Shown piece by piece: positions 1 to 6,674 of a stretch of DNA of 25,159 bases. Both the position numbers and the translations under genes were made by a program. The stretch is taken from assembly GCA_045113275.1 (NCBI GenBank), contig JBGUIU010000226.1, positions 1 to 25,159 of the forward strand. The letters are read 5' to 3'. Below the pieces are notes generated by a model that saw only the letters and a program-made list of their open reading frames with translations, made no database searches and was not told the origin of the DNA. How positions within the stretch are numbered: the stretch's first letter is position 1; each line of letters begins with the position of its first letter. The stretch comes from UBA1181 sp045113275 (lineage in GTDB: Bacteria > Bacteroidota > Bacteroidia > Bacteroidales > Paludibacteraceae).

Positions 1-87
1 TTAACAACCTTCAACCGTCAGAACTACGGTTCGCATGAAGTGATGTTGGGCTACACATGGTGCGTAACGAAACATTTCTGTAGATAA
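1..87 (+). CDS. C-terminal end of an outer-membrane beta-barrel protein, possibly PorP/SprF-like (partial)
   Basis: Only the last 28 codons are present, read from base 1 to TAA at 85-87. The end reads ...NYGSHEVMLGYTW... followed by a short Cys/Arg-containing tail. A Gly-Ser-His-Glu stretch leading into alternating hydrophobic and polar residues resembles the final strand of PorP/SprF-family proteins, which work with type IX secretion and gliding in Bacteroidota. This is recognition from a short stretch, so the family is tentative; another outer-membrane barrel is possible. The stop codon overlaps the birA start (TAATG), which suggests translational coupling and one transcript. Confidence 0.45.
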   Translation, partial: LTTFNRQNYGSHEVMLGYTWCVTKHFCR

Positions 88-890
88 TGCTTACTTCCAA
101 TCATCAGAAGTATGATCATTTTCTGGTGGTAGATGAAGTACATTCCACCAATGATTTTTTACGTTCATTGGTTGATGCTAAACAAGTGACCTTCCCCATG
201 GGATATGTCGTGTCGGCTCACTATCAGACGGCAGGACGTGGACAAATAGGTAATACCTGGGTGTCAGAAAAAGGGAAGAATCTCTTGTTTAGCATTTTAT
301 TATATCCCCAGATAGGAATCAAAGAACAATTTTTGATTTCGAAGATTGTCTCTCTTGCAGTGGTTTCGATTTTAAGAGAATGGCTTCCTGAAGAAGCAGA
401 GAATTTCTCGATAAAATGGCCGAATGATATATATTACCACCATAAAAAAATAGCGGGGATATTGATCGAAAATCTATTGTTAGGGGATGAAATACAAAAT
501 TCGATTGTGGGTATCGGACTGAATGTTGAGCAGACTGATTTTCCTTCTAATTTACCTAATCCCATATCGTTGAGACAGATTAACGACCAGCTTTTGTATG
601 ATAAAGATCTAATGATAGAACAGATAAGAGAGAAAGTTGTTTTCCTACTCCGTCATTCAGATGAGGTATATTTCAAGAATCAATTAAATACAGCCTATTT
701 ATCTGTCTTATACAAGATTCATGAATATGCATTTTTCTCTGATAAAAGCGGTGTTTTTAAAGCTCAGATTATAGATGTTCAGCCAGAGGGCAGACTCGTA
801 TTAGAGACAGAAGAAGGAGAACGCAGATTCTATTTTTTCAAAGAGGTTTCCTTCCTCCCTCATTCTACGGCAGAGGAGCAATCTTGTTAA
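87..890 (+). CDS. birA: Biotin--[acetyl-CoA-carboxylase] ligase, no DNA-binding domain
   Basis: This 267-residue enzyme activates biotin as biotinyl-AMP and attaches it to the lysine of biotin carboxyl carrier proteins. The biotin/adenylate loop GRGQIGNTW is at residues 50-58. The conserved KWPND motif is at 110-114, followed by KKIAGILIE with the lysine expected to contact biotin. The C-terminal small beta domain is present. There is no N-terminal helix-turn-helix, so this is the monofunctional class and not the repressor-ligase of E. coli. The ATG overlaps the stop of the upstream gene by one base. A palindrome shortly after the stop may end the transcript. The function is secure from the motifs. 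Confidence 0.95.
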   Translation: MLTSNHQKYDHFLVVDEVHSTNDFLRSLVDAKQVTFPMGYVVSAHYQTAGRGQIGNTWVSEKGKNLLFSILLYPQIGIKEQFLISKIVSLAVVSILREWLPEEAENFSIKWPNDIYYHHKKIAGILIENLLLGDEIQNSIVGIGLNVEQTDFPSNLPNPISLRQINDQLLYDKDLMIEQIREKVVFLLRHSDEVYFKNQLNTAYLSVLYKIHEYAFFSDKSGVFKAQIIDVQPEGRLVLETEEGERRFYFFKEVSFLPHSTAEEQSC

Positions 891-930
891 TCATTTCTTG
901 AGATTTTTGAATTTGGTTTGATTCTCTTTG

Positions 931-955
931 AGACGATGTGCACATCGTCTTTACG
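931..955 (+). terminator. Palindromic hairpin after birA, possible terminator
   Basis: Bases 931-950 form a perfect 20-base palindrome (AGACGATGTG and its exact inverse) followed by a short TTTA. It lies 41 bases after the birA stop. The U-tract is weak, so it could be a factor-dependent terminator or a protein-binding palindrome instead. Confidence 0.4.
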
Positions 956-1012
956 GTGCCAGATATATGGATGAATTTAATCGATGAATTAATAGAACTC
1001 ACTTCTACAAAT

Positions 1013-1043
1013 TTTGTTCTATTCTATCAAATTTATAATTTTG
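1013..1043 (+). promoter_or_regulatory. Bacteroidota-type promoter for aroQ-xerD
   Basis: TTTG at 1013-1016 is followed after 19 bases by TAATTTTG at 1036-1043. This matches the Bacteroidota primary-sigma consensus (TTTG about 19 bases before TAnnTTTG). The expected transcript start is near 1050, which leaves a leader of about 30 bases before aroQ. Confidence 0.6.
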
Positions 1044-1078
1044 CTGAAGAATTGTTATCTAACTAAATTTTTACGATC

Positions 1079-1528
1079 GTGTTGAATATTATGATTATCA
1101 ACGGACCTAATCTGAACATGTTGGGGAAACGTGAACCAACTATCTATGGGTCTCAATCATTCGAGGAGTATCTTGATATACTCAAGGAAAAATATCCTGA
1201 TTTGAATTTAAGCTATTTCCAATCAAATGTTGAAGGGGAACTGATTAATGTGATACAGGAGACAGGATTTATCTGCGATGGAATCGTCTTAAATGCTGGT
1301 GCATATACTCATACTTCTTTGGCTATTGCTGATGCCATACGATCGATTAATTGTCCGGTTGTTGAAGTTCATATTTCGAATGTACATAAGCGCGAGGAGG
1401 TTCGACATCATTCTTTCTTATCACCTGCATGTCGAGGTGTTATCTTAGGATTTGGCATGGATTCATATCGGTTGGCGTTAGAGGCATTGATTCAAATCAA
1501 TCAGCAACGACAAGACAATGAATGCTGA
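1079..1528 (+). CDS. aroQ: 3-dehydroquinate dehydratase, type II
   Basis: The enzyme dehydrates 3-dehydroquinate to 3-dehydroshikimate in the shikimate pathway. The N-terminus has the hallmark IINGPNLNMLGKREP segment with the active-site arginine and the catalytic tyrosine of IYG (residues 22-24 from the GTG). The substrate-binding NAGAYTHTS segment and the catalytic histidine of EVHISN (about residue 98) follow. At 149 residues the length is normal for the type II dodecamer. Three in-frame starts are close together: GTG 1079, TTG 1082 and ATG 1091. Typical family members begin a few residues before IINGP, so the TTG (148 residues) fits at least as well as the GTG, while the ATG would remove most of the first strand. 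The end overlaps xerD by 11 bases. Confidence 0.95.
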   Translation: MLNIMIINGPNLNMLGKREPTIYGSQSFEEYLDILKEKYPDLNLSYFQSNVEGELINVIQETGFICDGIVLNAGAYTHTSLAIADAIRSINCPVVEVHISNVHKREEVRHHSFLSPACRGVILGFGMDSYRLALEALIQINQQRQDNEC

Positions 1529-2435
1529 GAAGTATCTTTCTGACCCTGTCATCTCTAAATATCGTTCCTATCTCCTGTTGGAACGTTCTTTATCTGATAA
1601 TACGGAAGTATCCTATTTTGAAGATTTAGCCAAATTACTTGATTATCTTTCCGATGCTCATATCGATTACAAAGAGGTAACGCATGAGATCTTGGAAGAT
1701 TTTATCATTGATATGTCGGAAGTGGGTATCGCCCAACGCTCTCAGGCAAGGGTGATATCCGGCATTAAGTCCTTTTATAAGTTCCTTTTAGCAGAAGGGA
1801 TCCTAGCAGATGATCCAACTGAGTTGATTTCTGCACCGAAACTACCGCTTCATCTGCCTACAGTTTTAACTTTACAGGAAGTCAATGCTATTATTGATAG
1901 CGTGGATCTCTCAGAGCCCTTAGGACAGCGGAATAAAGCTATTTTAGAAACACTTTACAGTTGTGGCCTGCGTGTTTCTGAATTGGTGAATCTAAAAATC
2001 TCAAATATTTATATTAAAGAAGAGTATATCTCGGTTATTGGTAAGGGGAATAAGCAACGATTAGTCCCTATTTCACGAAAAGCGTTACGTGAGATCTCAA
2101 ATTGGCTGCAGGACCGTTGTCACCTTCCTATTCAGAATGGACAACAGGATTATCTCTTTTTAAATCGAAGAGGGATGCATTTAACCCGTGTGATGATCTT
2201 TTATATCGTAAAACAGCAGGCAGAATTAGCTGGAATTAAGAAAGAGATAAGTCCACATACCTTTCGTCACTCCTTTGCAACCCATCTGTTGGAAGGAGGT
2301 GCCAATCTTAGAGCCATACAAGAGATGTTGGGACATGAATCCATTCTGACAACTGAAATCTATTCACATATTGACACACAACGTCTTAGAGAGGAAATTA
2401 TTCAGTTTCATCCTAGGAATAAAGGAGGGTTTTAA
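1518..2435 (+). CDS. xerD: Tyrosine recombinase XerD/XerC-type (chromosome dimer resolution)
   Basis: This 305-residue tyrosine recombinase has an N-terminal SAM-like core-binding domain (about 10-95) and a C-terminal catalytic domain. The catalytic residues are all present: R152 (CGLRVSEL), K176 (GKGNKQR), H247 and R250 (HTFRHSF), H273 (LGHES) and nucleophile Y282 (IYSH). Length and sequence fit the housekeeping Xer enzymes that resolve chromosome dimers at dif with FtsK. The ATG lies inside the end of aroQ in another frame (11-base overlap), indicating coupled translation. Its place in an operon with a shikimate gene and its full length argue against an island integrase. XerC and XerD cannot be separated with certainty by eye. 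Confidence 0.9.
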   Translation: MNAEKYLSDPVISKYRSYLLLERSLSDNTEVSYFEDLAKLLDYLSDAHIDYKEVTHEILEDFIIDMSEVGIAQRSQARVISGIKSFYKFLLAEGILADDPTELISAPKLPLHLPTVLTLQEVNAIIDSVDLSEPLGQRNKAILETLYSCGLRVSELVNLKISNIYIKEEYISVIGKGNKQRLVPISRKALREISNWLQDRCHLPIQNGQQDYLFLNRRGMHLTRVMIFYIVKQQAELAGIKKEISPHTFRHSFATHLLEGGANLRAIQEMLGHESILTTEIYSHIDTQRLREEIIQFHPRNKGGF

Positions 2436-2439
2436 GAAG

Positions 2440-3525
2440 TTATTTCTTTACCACACCTCCGCCGATCACACGTCCATCTTTATATAAAACAACGGATTGT
2501 CCGGGCGCAACGCCCCAAACAGGTTCGTCAAATAATAGTTTCATTTTCTCCCCTTCTATCTCAACTTTTGCTGTCATAGCGGGACTGTTATATCGTATTC
2601 GTGCTTCTACTTTTGGATCTTCCAGAATCTCTTCGACATGGGTGAATTGACAGTTTACAGCATGCACTGTCGATGTGAGTAAGTCATCACGTTCTCCCAG
2701 TTTCACCGTGTTTTTCTTTGCATTGATTCCTGCTACATAGCGAGGTTCGCCAAAAGCAATTCGTAGGCCTTTTCGTTGCCCGATGGTATAGTTTTGAAAT
2801 CCCTGGTGTGTGCCGATCTTGCGACCTTGCATATCGACAAAGTGACCTGGGACACATTTTTGATCAAAATCCTCTACATTCTTCCGAAGGAAATCTCTGT
2901 AATCATCGTTGGGTATAAAACAGATCTCTTGACTCTCTGTCTTGGTGGATAGTTTCTCATATCCACGATCCTTAGCCATCATGCGAACCTCTTTCTTGGT
3001 GTATTGACCTAAGGGGAAGAGTGTCCGTGCTAAGTGTTCCTCTTTGATTTTCCAAAGGAAGTAAGTTTGGTCTTTTAGCGTATCCGCTGCTTCACTGAGG
3101 TAGAGATGTCCATTACTTTCTTTGATTTGAGCATAATGACCGGTGGCGATGAAGTCACAGCCAAATTGATCGGCTACTTCGATGAGTTTTCCCCATTTGA
3201 TGGTTGCGTTACATAGCACACATGGGTTGGGCGTACGGCCGTTCATGTACTCATCAATAAAGTTCTGTATGACAAGTTCACGGAAGTTCTCTCTGAAATC
3301 GATGATATGATGTTCGAATCCCAGTTTCTCAGCCATGTGTTTCGCTTCCATGATAGCGTCGATTGTACAGCATCCTTTCTCTTTCGCGAGGCAGCTCTCC
3401 TTCATGCTATCCCATGTACGATAGGTGGCACCTACAAGTTCGTAGCCCTGCTCTTGTAATAATATTGCTGACATGGTGCTATCAATGCCGCCACTCATTG
3501 CCATTAACACTTTTCCTTTGCTCAT
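2440..3525 (-). CDS. mnmA: tRNA-specific 2-thiouridylase
   Basis: MnmA adenylates and thiolates U34 of the wobble position in tRNAs for Lys, Glu and Gln, using sulfur relayed from a cysteine desulfurase. The PP-loop SGGIDS is at residues 11-16. The paired catalytic cysteines are C102 (GRTPNPC) and C202 (TESQEICFI). The GHYA segment and the C-terminal beta-barrel region are also present. The 361-residue length is normal. A small cysteine-bearing insertion (CLAKEKGCCT, about 45-54) follows the first strand after the PP-loop. The gene converges on xerD with only 4 bases between stops, so their 3' ends may share signals. purN lies 75 bases upstream on the same strand. Confidence 0.95.
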   Translation of the reverse strand: MSKGKVLMAMSGGIDSTMSAILLQEQGYELVGATYRTWDSMKESCLAKEKGCCTIDAIMEAKHMAEKLGFEHHIIDFRENFRELVIQNFIDEYMNGRTPNPCVLCNATIKWGKLIEVADQFGCDFIATGHYAQIKESNGHLYLSEAADTLKDQTYFLWKIKEEHLARTLFPLGQYTKKEVRMMAKDRGYEKLSTKTESQEICFIPNDDYRDFLRKNVEDFDQKCVPGHFVDMQGRKIGTHQGFQNYTIGQRKGLRIAFGEPRYVAGINAKKNTVKLGERDDLLTSTVHAVNCQFTHVEEILEDPKVEARIRYNSPAMTAKVEIEGEKMKLLFDEPVWGVAPGQSVVLYKDGRVIGGGVVKK

Positions 3526-3600
3526 TTTTCCGTATCTTTAGAACTTATCTTTGGAATCTCCGAACCTCTTTTTATCCGATGTAATCGTGCTTTTTGACGA

Positions 3601-4158
3601 TTATAATAACGTCTCTATAATTTTAGGGAAATATTCATACTCCAATGCATGAACATTGTGTGCAACATCTTCAGGAGTATCAGTTGGTTTTACTTCCACT
3701 TTAGCTTGGAAGATGATTGCGCCCTCGTCTAGGTTCTCATTTACATAATGAATTGATATGCCACTCTCCTTATCCTTATCTGCAACCACAGCTTCATGAA
3801 CATGCATTCCATACATTCCTTTTCCACCATGTTTTGGTAATAGAGAAGGGTGGATGTTGATGATTTTATTTGGGAAAGCTTTGATGATGTCCTCAGGCAC
3901 TTTCAATAAGAATCCAGCTAAAACAATTAAATCAGCATTCTCTTCTTTCAAGAAACGAAGAATATCTCCATTTTTCCATTCCTCTTTTGTGAAATATTTA
4001 AAAGGAACCCCTAATTTTTCTGCTCTAACCTTCACATAGGCATCCGCTTTGTTTGATAATATGCATGGAAATGCCACTTCTTTGTTAGAAGAAAAATAGG
4101 AAATGATGTTTTCAGCGTTTGAACCTGAACCAGAAGCAAAAATTATAATTTTTTTCAT
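3601..4158 (-). CDS. purN: Phosphoribosylglycinamide formyltransferase, folate-dependent
   Basis: PurN transfers a formyl group from 10-formyltetrahydrofolate to GAR in purine synthesis. The GSGSN phosphate loop is at residues 10-14. The catalytic triad residues N101 and H103 lie in NIHPSLLP and D144 in LDEG. The GGKGMYG segment after the triad is the active-site loop. At 185 residues it is the usual compact size. It is transcribed away from acpP across a 208-base gap. mnmA follows on the same strand, possibly co-transcribed. Confidence 0.95.
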   Translation of the reverse strand: MKKIIIFASGSGSNAENIISYFSSNKEVAFPCILSNKADAYVKVRAEKLGVPFKYFTKEEWKNGDILRFLKEENADLIVLAGFLLKVPEDIIKAFPNKIINIHPSLLPKHGGKGMYGMHVHEAVVADKDKESGISIHYVNENLDEGAIIFQAKVEVKPTDTPEDVAHNVHALEYEYFPKIIETLL

Positions 4159-4224
4159 GTTTTATGTTATTGTTTGATAATCAATGAAATACAGAAAAAT
4201 ATAAAACTTAAAATTTGTTAAAAA

Positions 4225-4252
4225 ATTGCACAATTTTTTTATAATGTGCAAT
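4225..4252. promoter_or_regulatory. Inverted repeat in the purN/acpP divergent gap
   Basis: ATTGCACA at 4225-4232 and its exact inverse TGTGCAAT at 4245-4252 are separated by 12 A/T bases. The repeat sits between the divergent purN and acpP starts, where an operator for a dimeric regulator could control either gene. No T-run follows in either direction that would make it a clear terminator. No regulator is identified. Confidence 0.35.
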
Positions 4253-4301
4253 ATCACTAAAAATTCCTTAACAATAATTATTTTATATCGTTAAAAAATT
4301 G

Positions 4302-4309
4302 TTCCTTTG
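4302..4309 (+). promoter_or_regulatory. Probable -7 promoter box for acpP-fabF-rnc
   Basis: TTCCTTTG at 4302-4309, followed by CACC, differs by one base from the Bacteroidota -7 consensus TAnnTTTG. It lies 57 bases before the acpP ATG. A matching -33 TTTG is not clear. An overlapping minus-strand box (TAAATTTG read from 4322 to 4315) is also present. Confidence 0.4.
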
Positions 4310-4366
4310 CACCGCAAATTTAATAAAAAAATTAGTACTTAAATTATTAACTAAAAATTTAGAATT

Positions 4367-4603
4367 ATGTCTGACGTAGCAGCAAAAGTAAAAGAGCTTA
4401 TTGTAGAGAAGTTGGGTGTATCAGAAGCAGAAGTAACTGATGATGCAAGTTTCACAAATGACTTGGGTGCAGATTCTCTTGACACTGTAGAGTTGATTAT
4501 GGATTTCGAAAGAGAATTCGGTGTACAAATTTCTGATGATCAAGCTCAAAAAATCACTACTGTAGGTGAAGCAATAGCTCACATTGAAAATAGCGTGAAA
4601 TAA
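4367..4603 (+). CDS. acpP: Acyl carrier protein
   Basis: This 78-residue acidic protein carries the growing acyl chain on a 4'-phosphopantetheine arm in type II fatty-acid synthesis. The attachment serine is S37 in the GADSLDTVEL motif. The four-helix ACP pattern and length are intact. The start follows an A/T-rich leader with no Shine-Dalgarno sequence, as is usual in this phylum. fabF starts 9 bases after its stop, so the two are co-transcribed. Confidence 0.97.
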   Translation: MSDVAAKVKELIVEKLGVSEAEVTDDASFTNDLGADSLDTVELIMDFEREFGVQISDDQAQKITTVGEAIAHIENSVK

Positions 4604-4612
4604 ATTCACTTT

Positions 4613-5872
4613 ATGAGTTTGAAAAGAGTTGTAGTAACGGGGCTTGGAGCGATTACTCCCATTGGAAATTGTGTTTCAGCTTACTGGGACAATTTGCTTA
4701 AGGGAGTAAGTGGTGCCAACCTCGTTACTCTTTTTGATGCATCAAAGTTCAAGACACGTTTTGCTTGTGAGGTGAAAGGTTTCCAGCCGGAGGCATTTTT
4801 TGATCACAAGGATATACGCAAATATGATCGTCATGTTCTATTTGCTTTGGTAGCGTCAAAAGAGGCGGTTGAAGATTCTGCGTTGAATCTTGAGGAGACG
4901 GATAAGAATCGTGTTGGTGTTATCTTTTCTACTGGAATCGGGGGAATAGGTTCGTATGAGCATGATTTTTCAGAGTATTTAAAGAATCCTGATCTTCCTC
5001 GTTTTAATCCATTTTTTATCACACGAATGATTGCCAATATGGCAGCCGGACATATCTCGATGCAGTACAATTTCAGAGGTCCTAATTTTGGAGTTGTATC
5101 GGCTTGTGCTTCATCGACACATGCTTTAGGTCTTGCTTATGACCAGATTCGTCTGGGACGGGCTGATGTGATGATAACTGGAGGAACAGAGGCTCCTATT
5201 ACCATCAGTGGAATAGGTGGATTTAATGCCATGCGTGCACTTTCAACTCGTAATGATGAGTATCAGACAGCTTCTCGTCCGTTAAGTGGTTCGAGAGATG
5301 GTTTCGTCTTGGGTGAGGGAGCCGGTTGTTTGATTTTAGAAGAGTATGAGCATGCGGTAAGACGTGGCGCTCATATTTATGCAGAAATGGTGGGCATGGG
5401 TGCTTCGGCAGATGCTTATCATATCACAGCCACTCATCCGGATGGAGTAGGGGCTGTTCTCGTTATGCAGAACGCATTAAAGGAGGCTGGATTGTCTGTG
5501 GATGATGTTGATTACATCAATATCCATGGTACTTCTACACCGAATGGTGATCCTTCTGAAATAAAGGCGATTCAAACGGTGTTTGGTGATGCAGCAAAAA
5601 AACTGAATATCAGTTCCACTAAGTCAATGACGGGTCATTTAATGGGGGCAACGGGAGCTGTTGAGTCAATTGCTTCTGTGTTGGCCATCCAGCACGATAT
5701 GATTCCTCCTACGATTAATCACCAGGAGGGGGATGAGGATCCGGAGATTGATTATTCTCTTAACTATACGTTCAATACTTCACAACGTCGGACAGTGCGT
5801 GTGGCAATGTCCAATACGTTTGGTTTTGGTGGCCATAATGCCACGGTTGTATTTAAAAAATTAGAGTATTAG
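4613..5872 (+). CDS. fabF: 3-oxoacyl-[acyl-carrier-protein] synthase II
   Basis: FabF condenses malonyl-ACP with acyl-ACP to lengthen fatty acids. It has the thiolase fold with catalytic C165 (SACASS), H305 (NIHGTSTPNGD) and H342 (TGHLMGATGA), and the KSMTGH lysine. The 419-residue length is typical. It acts directly on the product of the adjacent acpP. The stop TAG shares its G with the GTG start of rnc. Confidence 0.97.
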   Translation: MSLKRVVVTGLGAITPIGNCVSAYWDNLLKGVSGANLVTLFDASKFKTRFACEVKGFQPEAFFDHKDIRKYDRHVLFALVASKEAVEDSALNLEETDKNRVGVIFSTGIGGIGSYEHDFSEYLKNPDLPRFNPFFITRMIANMAAGHISMQYNFRGPNFGVVSACASSTHALGLAYDQIRLGRADVMITGGTEAPITISGIGGFNAMRALSTRNDEYQTASRPLSGSRDGFVLGEGAGCLILEEYEHAVRRGAHIYAEMVGMGASADAYHITATHPDGVGAVLVMQNALKEAGLSVDDVDYINIHGTSTPNGDPSEIKAIQTVFGDAAKKLNISSTKSMTGHLMGATGAVESIASVLAIQHDMIPPTINHQEGDEDPEIDYSLNYTFNTSQRRTVRVAMSNTFGFGGHNATVVFKKLEY

Positions 5873-6642
5873 TGTTCGTAAAAAAAATAGTAAACAAAAT
5901 AAGGCTCTTGATGGTTCGTCGCAAGGAGCCTTATTTTATGTTAAAAGAGCTATTAGGATTTGCTCCTAAAAACATGGAGTATTATGAGTTAGCTCTCCTT
6001 CACAAGTCATTTTGTGCTAAGGATAAGCAAGGCCATAGAATCAATAATGAACGATTGGAATATCTGGGAGATGCTATTCTAGAGGCTGTTGTCTCGGATG
6101 TACTTTATCGAATGTTCCCTGATAAGGAAGAGGGATATCTGACTAGCCTTCGTTCGAAGATTGTGCAACGTGAGACCTTGAATAAACTGGCGGTGGATAT
6201 GGGAATCAATAAGATGATGACAATTCCAAAGACCTTGCATTCTCATAATCTGAACATCTACGGTAATGCTTTTGAAGCGCTTTATGGTGCTATCTATTTG
6301 GATAGAGGATATAAAAGAGCCTTCGGATTCATGCAGGATGTTGTGTTTAAATCGTATTTGGATATACCATCGTTGGCTGTTGTAGAACAAAACTTCAAAT
6401 CTCGCTTGATTGAGTGGGGACACAAATATAAAGTTGACGTCGATTTCATCACGTATCTAGAGAAAAAGGATAGAGATAATAACATTATTTTTTATTCGAA
6501 AGTGGCGATTGCTGGAATTGATATCTCAGAAGGTGTTGGCTATTCTAAAAGAAGTTCCCATCAAGAGGCGGCAAAGAAAGCTCTGCAACGCATTAATACG
6601 GAGAAAGACTTTTTTGGTCAGATTGTAAATAATCATAGATGA
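5872..6642 (+). CDS. rnc: Ribonuclease III
   Basis: RNase III cleaves double-stranded RNA in rRNA and mRNA processing. The signature NNERLEYLGDAI spans residues 58-69, with metal-binding E60, E63 and D67. The second site includes E135 in NAFEALYGAIYLD. The dsRNA-binding domain occupies roughly 175-247, ending in the HQEAAKKAL helix. Start choice: GTG 5872 overlaps the fabF stop, and its N-terminal extension (KIVNKIRLL...RRKEPYF) resembles the N-terminus I recall from Bacteroidales RNase III proteins. In-frame ATGs at 5911 and 5938 would give shorter forms. A strong hairpin (5896-5937) lies within these first codons, with ATG 5911 in its loop and ATG 5938 just after it. This may be a site of self-regulation. 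Confidence 0.93.
   Translation: MFVKKIVNKIRLLMVRRKEPYFMLKELLGFAPKNMEYYELALLHKSFCAKDKQGHRINNERLEYLGDAILEAVVSDVLYRMFPDKEEGYLTSLRSKIVQRETLNKLAVDMGINKMMTIPKTLHSHNLNIYGNAFEALYGAIYLDRGYKRAFGFMQDVVFKSYLDIPSLAVVEQNFKSRLIEWGHKYKVDVDFITYLEKKDRDNNIIFYSKVAIAGIDISEGVGYSKRSSHQEAAKKALQRINTEKDFFGQIVNNHR
5896..5937 (+). promoter_or_regulatory. Hairpin inside the rnc 5' coding region (attenuator or RNase III target candidate)
   Basis: AAAATAAGGCTC (5896-5907) pairs exactly with GAGCCTTATTTT (5926-5937). The stem extends inward by CTTG/CAAG-type pairing with one bulge. The 3' arm ends in TTATTTT, so it also resembles an intrinsic terminator after fabF. It overlaps the first 22 rnc codons. E. coli RNase III is known to cut a stem in its own leader to limit its synthesis; a similar role here is inference. 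Confidence 0.55.
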
Positions 6643-6674
6643 TCTTGTTTTTAGCGTCATAAAAATAGTATAAC

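Noticed and set aside
1518..2435. Tyrosine recombinase as the integrase of a mobile element
   Set aside because: It has housekeeping Xer length and motifs, is coupled to aroQ, and lies 9 kb from the accessory block among core genes.
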